DNA from: UMGS1387 sp045577475
GTDB lineage: Bacteria > Bacillota > Clostridia > Oscillospirales > CAG-382
NCBI GenBank assembly: GCA_045577475.1
Contig: JAZNIM010000238.1
Coordinates: 1 to 28,957 of the forward strand
Direction of reading: 5' to 3'
Length of the DNA: 28,957 bases
Numbering within the stretch: the stretch's first letter is position 1; each line of letters starts with the position of its first letter. This document shows positions 23,967 to 28,957 of this stretch, piece by piece. The position numbers and the translations under genes are program-made. The notes below the pieces were generated by a model. It was not told where the DNA came from and made no database searches. It was given only the letters and a program-made list of their open reading frames with translations.

Positions 23967-24842
23967 TCATTCGCCCACCATTGGTATTTTTCTTACAGGG
24001 TTTTCATCGCTTAAACCCAAGAACCTAAGAAGGTTCTTGCCGTAGACATGCTCTTTGAAGTCTTCAACATCCTCGGGAATAAATTTTTCGTAAAGATCAT
24101 TATCTATGCTCTGCCACTTATTTGCCCAACTATAGTTGTATCCGGCAGTATTGGAGTCTGTGCCGAACATGAGATTGTATCTCAGCTCATATCCGCTGCA
24201 AAGAAGATGTCTGAATACTTCTTCTCTGTAAACCTCAGGAGTTCCGGGAGTAACGTCAATAAACATTTCACAGCTTGTGTTTGGTTTTGTAAAGTAAGCA
24301 TTATTAAATTTTCCGTAGACAGCGATGCATTCATCAAACCACGGCCATGATACATGAGCAAGACAGAATTTAAGCTTTGGAATTTCAATCAGTGCCTCAT
24401 AATTTGCAGGCTTGTGATTGGCAGCAGAATTCATGCCGTCCCAGCAAATACCGCTGTGAAACATAATAGGTTTACATTTTGAAGCAATTTTTTCAATTAC
24501 ATCCATAGACTTTTGACATGAAACACTATACTTGCTGGGTATCATTTTAAAAGCAAGAAAGCCTTTTTCAATTGCTGTGTCAACTTGTGATAAAGCATCC
24601 TCATCCATGGGATCAATCCAGAAAAATGGAAAAAGCTTATCACTTTTACTGCAAATGTCAATAGCCGCCTGCATCCTTTTACTTACAGGCATTTCGGGAT
24701 AATGAATGGGACTAAGGGAATATACAGCACAACCATCCATTCCACCCTTATTTAAGTCGTTTAAAAACTCGGCACTGTTGAAATTTTCAAAATCACCGTA
24801 TTTTGATTCAAGATTTGTATGGATATGACAATCAAATTTCAT
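23967..24842 (-). CDS. Amidohydrolase-family metal-dependent hydrolase
   Basis: 291 residues. The N-terminal CHIHTN gives the HxH metal pair of the amidohydrolase TIM barrel. Later parts are IMFHSGICWDGMNSAANHKP (third His), KFCLAHVSWPWFDECIAVYG (fourth His), and LMFGTDSN with the catalytic Asp near 230. This resembles the COG2159-type group, which includes decarboxylases and lactonases. No signal peptide. Placed between a secreted WG-repeat protein (21 bp upstream) and GH92 (17 bp downstream), it is likely co-transcribed with both, but the substrate is not predictable. AGGGG precedes the ATG. Confidence 0.8.
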   Translation of the reverse strand: MKFDCHIHTNLESKYGDFENFNSAEFLNDLNKGGMDGCAVYSLSPIHYPEMPVSKRMQAAIDICSKSDKLFPFFWIDPMDEDALSQVDTAIEKGFLAFKMIPSKYSVSCQKSMDVIEKIASKCKPIMFHSGICWDGMNSAANHKPANYEALIEIPKLKFCLAHVSWPWFDECIAVYGKFNNAYFTKPNTSCEMFIDVTPGTPEVYREEVFRHLLCSGYELRYNLMFGTDSNTAGYNYSWANKWQSIDNDLYEKFIPEDVEDFKEHVYGKNLLRFLGLSDENPVRKIPMVGE

Positions 24843-24863
24843 TTTTTAATCCCCTTACATCAA

Positions 24864-26450
24864 TTACTTGGTTGCAATATTAACAACTCTGTTAACTCCG
24901 TCCCATGAAACAACACACTCCAAAGCTTCGGAAACTGCTCTTAAAGGCACAAGCGTTCTGCTGTTTTCAATCTTTGCGGGCACATCAATTTCAATTGCAT
25001 CACCGTTTTTATAAAGTATATTGCTTCCGATTTGAAGACTAATGGTTATACCGTCTTTTGTTGCTGTTACTGTTTTAATTGAATCGTCCCAGTCAACTTG
25101 AGCCCCTAAAGCCTCAAAAACACCTCTCAACGGCACTAAAGTTCTTTCGTTTTCAATTTTAGGATAAACGTCAACATTAAGCTTTTCGCCATTTATAAAC
25201 ACCTTCGGGTGTCTTAAAGGATTAAGCAAATAACCGTATTTTTTACTTTTGAAATCATATACAGAAAACAGCCCGTCAACACACTCGCCTACATTGTTGC
25301 CGCCAATTTCGCAAAGCAACTCTCCATAGTAACTGTACAGATAATTCTTGCCGTCTTTTTCGGCATATATCAAGCCTTCGCCAATATCATAAAGCGAATC
25401 AAACTCAGTTTTAAATATAATAGTTCCGTATTTATCAATCAAACCATATTTTTTATACATTCCGTTAAAGCCGCTGCTAACCGTAAGGCGGTAAAAGTCG
25501 CTTTTCTTATAAATGTTGATAAAATGTACATCAACACGTGTTCCCTCTGCTGCTTCATATACGGTTATTCCCGAAGCGTCAACGATCTTTTTATTATCTA
25601 AAACAAATTGATTATTTACTTTTTCTATGTATTCATAATTGCCGAGAGGAATAACCATATTTCCGCTTCTGTCCGCAACACCTTTTCTTCCGTCTTTTGC
25701 TTCACAAAGAATAAAATCAGCATCAATGGGTGCAAAACCGATATCATTGATTTTTATTACATTGCCCGATTTGTCAACCAATGTCTTATCAGCAGTTCCG
25801 TTATAAAACAGGCAATAACCAAATTCGGAAACATGACTGCCAACCCAATATGAATCAGGCGGGAGTATTTCAGTACCGTCTTCAAGTATGACACCATACT
25901 TCCCTTCTGTATAAGTCCCATACCCGCTAAGCTTTCCTTCGGCACAAATGAGCGCCATTCCTTCCACAAAGCCATATGCGTAATCATACTTGGGAGGTAT
26001 CACCTCAATGCCGTTTGCATCCATAAAGCCATATTTTTTGCCTCTTGAGAATGGTATAAGGTCGCTTTCACCATCACCGTCATAATATCCAAAACGATAT
26101 GTTTTAACACCCGTTTTAACATCCACTTCAGGATAGGTATCATAAATAAACTCAGTTAATCTATAGCCATAAACATTGTAAAAGGCAGCTAAATCATTGT
26201 CACCTACAACCATAATAAGACCGTTTGAACGAACATTTATAATCTTATTTCCGTGGCTTACAGCATTGCCGAAGCTATCCAAGGTCAGGCTCTCTCCGTT
26301 CTTATTGGCAACGGCAGTAGTTGCTTTGAAGGACCTTGCATAATCATAAACAGGTTCAATGGCAAATTCACATTCAAGTGCAAATGCTGCAAAAGATAAA
26401 AGGCCTATCAACAATATTATAAGCAATAAAGCTTGCAGTTTGTTTTTCAT
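24864..26450 (-). CDS. Secreted WG-repeat protein with copper-amine-oxidase-like stalk domain
   Basis: 528 residues from the ATG at 26450, which has GGAGG 7 bases upstream; a longer in-frame start lies over that site. A signal peptide (KNKLQALLLIILLIGLLSFAAFA) ends near residue 24. From about 30 to 400 there are WG-type repeats of the form KYGFMDANGIEVIPPKYDYA, here with G or Y often replacing the Trp. The C-terminus (about 405-528) has two half-units, LNVDVYPKIENERTLVPLRGVFEALGAQVDWD and a close second copy, matching the copper amine oxidase N-terminal-like stalk domain common on Clostridial surface proteins. It probably displays a binding module on the surface. It is the first gene of the amidohydrolase-GH92 unit. 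Confidence 0.88.
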   Translation of the reverse strand: MKNKLQALLLIILLIGLLSFAAFALECEFAIEPVYDYARSFKATTAVANKNGESLTLDSFGNAVSHGNKIINVRSNGLIMVVGDNDLAAFYNVYGYRLTEFIYDTYPEVDVKTGVKTYRFGYYDGDGESDLIPFSRGKKYGFMDANGIEVIPPKYDYAYGFVEGMALICAEGKLSGYGTYTEGKYGVILEDGTEILPPDSYWVGSHVSEFGYCLFYNGTADKTLVDKSGNVIKINDIGFAPIDADFILCEAKDGRKGVADRSGNMVIPLGNYEYIEKVNNQFVLDNKKIVDASGITVYEAAEGTRVDVHFINIYKKSDFYRLTVSSGFNGMYKKYGLIDKYGTIIFKTEFDSLYDIGEGLIYAEKDGKNYLYSYYGELLCEIGGNNVGECVDGLFSVYDFKSKKYGYLLNPLRHPKVFINGEKLNVDVYPKIENERTLVPLRGVFEALGAQVDWDDSIKTVTATKDGITISLQIGSNILYKNGDAIEIDVPAKIENSRTLVPLRAVSEALECVVSWDGVNRVVNIATK

Positions 26451-26474
26451 GCTTCTTCCTCCTATCATGATAAC

Positions 26475-26503
26475 ATTATAGCATTTAAAAGCATATAATA
26501 CAA
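26475..26503 (-). promoter_or_regulatory. Promoter of the WG/stalk-amidohydrolase-GH92 unit
   Basis: Reading minus: TTGTAT (26503-26498), a 17-bp spacer and TATAAT (26480-26475) with extended TGC before it, about 25 bp before the start codon. Confidence 0.75.
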
Positions 26504-26530
26504 TATTTTTTCCAAAAAAAACTTAACGTA

Positions 26531-26605
26531 TCAGTGTTTGAGTCCCAAAAAAGAAAAAAACGAAGCATTTCTGCATCGGTTTAAATCTGGCTCGCCGCAA
26601 GGGAC
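26531..26605 (-). repeat. Direct repeat copy A (tRNA-Arg 3' end fragment plus hairpin)
   Basis: 75 bp nearly the same as 26718-26793. Reading minus, it begins with a copy of the last 18 or so bases of tRNA-Arg (ending GCGGCGAGCCA), then the hairpin at 26582-26554 with T run, then an anti-T-arm sequence. Differences from copy B are a few substitutions and one indel. The tRNA fragment cannot fold as a tRNA because the 5' acceptor strand is missing. Confidence 0.8.
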
Positions 26606-26717
26606 ACAGATGCTATCGCATCTTAACTGCTCGTCGACCGCAAGCGGTAACCCGACTCGCACCACTTCGCTAAAAAACAGTCATAACAGACTGTTTTTCT
26701 TAACGCTGCGTGCCCTC
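26606..26717. other. Structured 112-bp spacer between the repeat copies
   Basis: No ORF of use. It holds three hairpins: AGATGC-TATC-GCATCT (26608-26623), ACCGC-AA-GCGGT near 26637-26648, and the perfect AAAAACAGTC/GACTGTTTTT stem (26672-26697), which has T runs on both strands and could terminate either way. It could be a decayed element remnant or part of a small RNA; I cannot tell which. Confidence 0.5.
26672..26697. terminator. Perfect 10-bp hairpin with A/T flanks (two-way terminator-like)
   Basis: AAAAACAGTC, loop ATAACA, GACTGTTTTT. On minus it is followed by one more T before AGCG. It is not next to any protein gene, lying between the two tRNA-end repeats. Confidence 0.6.
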
Positions 26718-26793
26718 TCAGGGTTCGAGTCCCAATAAAAGAAAAAACCGAAGCATTTCTGCATCGGTTTAAATCTGGCGCGCCGCAAGGGAC
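26718..26793 (-). repeat. Direct repeat copy B, overlapping the tRNA-Arg 3' end
   Basis: 76 bp matching 26531-26605 with a spacing of about 187 bp. It contains the last 18 bases of the real tRNA-Arg, its terminator hairpin and, at 26718-26733, a plus-strand T-arm-like TCAGGGTTCGAGTCCC, the near complement of the T arm of tRNA-Arg itself. Confidence 0.8.
26742..26770 (-). terminator. Terminator of tRNA-Arg
   Basis: Reading minus: AAACCGA, T, GCA, GAAA loop, TGC, T, TCGGTTT, then TTT. The stem has a single T-T mismatch. It begins 5 bases after the CCA end. Confidence 0.8.
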
Positions 26794-26852
26794 TCGAACC
26801 CCTGACCTTTTGGTTCGTAGCCAAACACTCTATCCAGCTGAGCTAGCGGCGC
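26776..26852 (-). tRNA. tRNA-Arg (anticodon ACG)
   Basis: 77 bases including encoded CCA. The acceptor GCGCCGC pairs with GCGGCGC; D stem GCTC/GAGT; anticodon stem TTTGG/CCAAA around loop CTACGAA, giving anticodon ACG; variable AGGTC; T stem AGGGG/CCCTT with loop TTCGAGT; discriminator G then CCA. All stems close. A34 is expected to be edited to inosine by TadA so that it reads CGU, CGC and CGA codons. Confidence 0.97.
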
Positions 26853-26854
26853 AT

Positions 26855-26871
26855 AGCTGTCGTTGACAGCT
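26855..26871 (-). other. Perfect hairpin in the 5' leader of tRNA-Arg
   Basis: AGCTGTC, loop of three, GACAGCT: a 7-bp perfect stem ending 2 bases before the mature 5' end. It may guide RNase P processing or be incidental. Confidence 0.5.
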
Positions 26872-26876
26872 TTAAT

Positions 26877-26905
26877 ATAATACCACTTTTAATGGTGTTT
26901 GTCAA
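26877..26905 (-). promoter_or_regulatory. Promoter of tRNA-Arg
   Basis: Reading minus: TTGACA (26905-26900, perfect), a 17-bp spacer and TATTAT (26882-26877) with extended TGG, about 25 bp before the mature tRNA. Confidence 0.85.
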
Positions 26906-26933
26906 TAGCTTTTTGGAAATTTCCCAAAATTAT

Positions 26934-27938
26934 TTATTTACGTAAAGTAAGAATTTCAGCAATTTTTCTTTTAAGTACACCGGCGCACCTGATTGAGCCG
27001 TTCACATTTGGATGACCTACAGCTCCGGTCTGATTTTTATAGTCATATATTGACTTTACAATAAGACTGTAAGTGTTTTTATCGTTCTTATTAAATTGCT
27101 GTACAGCCTTTGTTACTCCGTCAGCAAACACCTGAACCATTGCACCGTACATCCAAATGATGGGAGTTTCGGGATACATTTTACGGATAGCCGCAAGCAG
27201 CTCCACACCGCCTTTAACAAACTCATCCATCGTTACATGACTCAGTTTGTCATTAGTTCCTCCGTTGATTATAAAAACATCGGGTATATATCCGTCGCAT
27301 TTATATCCGGGAACGCCTCTTGCAATCATGTCAAAAAACTCGATAAATCTGATACCGACATTTTCGCCGCAGGAATGCACTATTCCCTGTCCCGAAATAC
27401 ATTCGGTTCTTATCTCGGCATCAAGTGCTTCAGCGGTAAGATATGCATAGGATTTTGTACTGTCCTGTTCATGAGTAAGATAAACGTTTCTTTCTTTGCT
27501 TGCCATAACCCCATAGCCGCAGGTGATTGAATCACCGATAAATTCAAGCTTGAGCTTTTTTTTGGATTCGGGTAAAGAAAACTCGGGAGAATTTCCGAAA
27601 ATTTCAATTTTATCTATATATGAAAGAATACTGCCTTCGCTGATTCTGATTATCTTAACCTTGTGAACACGGTCACGAAGTCCTTCAATGACAGCAGTAA
27701 CACCTTTGCCTATAACAGAGGTTTTTACTTCTGTGCCATCAACATAGGTTTTAAATAAAACAGGCTGTTCAGCACTGTATTCGCCGAAATACACCGTAAG
27801 TCTGTCGCATTTTGCGCAAAACTCAATACCGCTGTTAGACCAGGAAAAACGCGGGATTCCGTCAACAATATACTTGCGCCCAAGTATATTAAAATTACCG
27901 CCATCCCGTATTTCCATCAATTGAGAATTAAAATTCAT
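26934..27938 (-). CDS. SGNH/GDSL carbohydrate esterase, CE2-like
   Basis: 334 residues with the two-domain layout of CE2 acetyl esterases: an N-terminal beta jelly-roll (about 1-125, with FSWSNSGIEFCAKCDRLTV and VYVDG-like strands), then an SGNH hydrolase. Catalytic blocks are LEFIGDSITCGYG (nucleophile Ser), a Gly in the ISGQGIV region, FIINGGTND (Asn) and GHPNVNGS (His). No signal peptide, so it probably removes acetyl groups from imported oligosaccharides. It starts 16 bp after galT and is likely co-transcribed with it. The ribosome site (AGGGG) abuts the ATG; a start a few codons later is possible. Confidence 0.85.
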   Translation of the reverse strand: MNFNSQLMEIRDGGNFNILGRKYIVDGIPRFSWSNSGIEFCAKCDRLTVYFGEYSAEQPVLFKTYVDGTEVKTSVIGKGVTAVIEGLRDRVHKVKIIRISEGSILSYIDKIEIFGNSPEFSLPESKKKLKLEFIGDSITCGYGVMASKERNVYLTHEQDSTKSYAYLTAEALDAEIRTECISGQGIVHSCGENVGIRFIEFFDMIARGVPGYKCDGYIPDVFIINGGTNDKLSHVTMDEFVKGGVELLAAIRKMYPETPIIWMYGAMVQVFADGVTKAVQQFNKNDKNTYSLIVKSIYDYKNQTGAVGHPNVNGSIRCAGVLKRKIAEILTLRK

Positions 27939-27953
27939 CCCCTACTACCGTCC

Positions 27954-28957
27954 TTACTTGCTATTTACAAAGCTCACAAATCTCATAAATGCAGCTTTTC
28001 CGTCATCGTTGCGTTTGAATACACCTGCATGTTCAAGTACCTGCTTAAAAAAGTTTCCGATTTCAACTTTGAGGATATCCATAACATTGTTCTTATTAAT
28101 GTCATCATATTTTGGCAAAAATTCTCTAACCCACTCTGCGTGCTTTGCTGTTTCTTCTTTTGAATCAAGATCAATACCGTTGAGAATGGAATCTGCCAGA
28201 ACCTGCATTTCATTTTTTAGTCTTGATGGTAACACAGCAAGCCCCATAACTTCAATAAGTCCTATGTTTTCCTTTTTAATGTGGTGAAGCTCTGCATGTG
28301 GATGATATACACCGAGAGGGTGTTCATCGGTTGTAATATTATTTCTGAGAACAAGGTCAAGCTCATAGTTTTCGCCAACACGTCTTGCTATGGGAGTGAT
28401 GGTGTTATGAGGCTCATTGTCGGTAAACGCATATATAAATGCTTCTTCATCGGTATAAGCACGCCATGACGTCAGAATCTTATCAGCCAGCTCAATAAGT
28501 CTTTCTTTATTATCACCGTTAATTCTGATAACCGACATAGGCCACTTAACAATTCCGCACTTTAAATCTTCAAAGCCGTTAAATGAAACGGGCGTTTCAA
28601 TTGGAGATTTTGCCATAGCAAACTCATAGTTTCCGCCCTGAAAATGGTCATGGCTGAGAATAGAACCGCCTACAATCGGCAAATCTGCATTTGAGCCAAG
28701 AAAATAGTGCGGGAACAAATCGACAAAATCAAGAAGCTTAACAAAGCAGCTCCTGTCAATTTTCATGGGTGTATGCTCGCCGTTGAAAACTATGCAATGC
28801 TCATTATAATAAACATAAGGGGAATACTGCAAATACCAGTCCTCACCGCAGATATTAATGGGAATAAGGCGATGGTTTGCGCGGGCAGGATGATTCATGC
28901 GCCCTGCATAACCTTCGTTTTCCCGGCAAAGCTGACACTTGGGATAATCTGCCTGGG
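27954..28957 (-). CDS. galT: UDP-glucose--hexose-1-phosphate uridylyltransferase, class II GalT (5' end missing)
   Basis: The frame is open to the right edge, so about 334 of roughly 500 residues are present. GalT swaps UMP between UDP-glucose and galactose 1-phosphate in the Leloir pathway. Immediately at the edge the peptide reads DYPKCQLCRENEGYAGRMNHPAR, the Firmicute-type (class II, GalT2) block, whose Cys pair suggests a metal site. The active site is GGSILSHDHFQGG, with the HxHxQ-like His-Asp-His-Phe-Gln. Later FIYAFTDNEPHNTITPIARR and YHPHAELHHIKKENIGLIEVMGLAVLP are typical. The ATG at 28898 is internal, not the start. The CE2-like esterase follows after 16 bp. Confidence 0.93.
   Translation of the reverse strand, partial: QADYPKCQLCRENEGYAGRMNHPARANHRLIPINICGEDWYLQYSPYVYYNEHCIVFNGEHTPMKIDRSCFVKLLDFVDLFPHYFLGSNADLPIVGGSILSHDHFQGGNYEFAMAKSPIETPVSFNGFEDLKCGIVKWPMSVIRINGDNKERLIELADKILTSWRAYTDEEAFIYAFTDNEPHNTITPIARRVGENYELDLVLRNNITTDEHPLGVYHPHAELHHIKKENIGLIEVMGLAVLPSRLKNEMQVLADSILNGIDLDSKEETAKHAEWVREFLPKYDDINKNNVMDILKVEIGNFFKQVLEHAGVFKRNDDGKAAFMRFVSFVNSK

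Noticed and set aside
26591..26620. Second tRNA gene in repeat copy A
   Set aside because: Only the last 18 or so bases of the tRNA are present; no 5' acceptor strand or anticodon arm can be found upstream.
1..28957. CRISPR array, insertion sequence or prophage genes
   Set aside because: No regularly spaced repeats, transposase, integrase or phage structural motifs were seen; the only direct repeat is the two-copy one at tRNA-Arg.

Overview
This window looks like a chromosomal segment from a low-GC, anaerobic, gut-type member of the Clostridia (Oscillospiraceae/Ruminococcaceae-like). The reasons are an AT-rich composition with Bacillus/Clostridium-type -35/-10 boxes and strong Shine-Dalgarno sites, the Firmicute argR-recN pair, Rex, a SpoVA-family sporulation protein, a DUF6062 protein, a class II (Firmicute-type) GalT, and many intracellular glycan-processing enzymes. 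Nothing in it is plainly phage or plasmid. The family-level placement is inference.

Layout. (1) 1-3073, plus strand: the end of argR, then recN, then a divergent PRPP synthetase with its own near-consensus promoter overlapped by an inverted repeat. (2) 3131-9418, glycan block 1: a large GH106-like glycosidase on plus, a two-way terminator, then on minus an HD-domain protein, an AraC/cupin regulator and a DUF5696-like hydrolase. (3) 9616-12909, plus housekeeping block: dCMP deaminase, YwlE-type arginine phosphatase, RimI, TsaD and Rex, with a cluster of DnaA-box-like 9-mers between tsaD and rex. (4) 12903-15630: DUF6062 (minus), an OGG-type DNA glycosylase and a multi-zinc-ribbon protein (plus), SpoVAC (minus). 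(5) 15656-20393, plus operon-like run: MBOAT acyltransferase, ParB/Spo0J without ParA, a two-TM protein, a membrane-anchored MORN-repeat protein and a TrmH/SpoU methyltransferase, closed by a terminator. (6) 20435-21791, minus: an XRE regulator coupled to a membrane protein whose N-terminus resembles a catalytically dead ImmA/IrrE domain and whose C-terminus is a predicted extracytoplasmic Cys/His zinc module. (7) 21865-26450, minus, glycan block 2: a secreted WG-repeat/stalk protein, an amidohydrolase and a GH92 alpha-mannosidase. (8) 26531-26905: tRNA-Arg(ACG) with its promoter, and a direct repeat of its 3' end plus terminator. (9) 26934-28957, minus: a CE2-like SGNH esterase and a class II GalT that is cut by the window edge.

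The glycoside hydrolases, the esterase and GalT show no signal peptides, so they probably act on imported oligosaccharides inside the cell. No sugar transporter lies in the window. The best candidate for something undescribed is the XRE / pseudo-ImmA membrane pair, which reads like a one-membrane signalling module. Second is the DnaA-box cluster beside tsaD and rex, and third the repeat structure around tRNA-Arg. All calls come from reading translations and motifs by eye; no searches were run.
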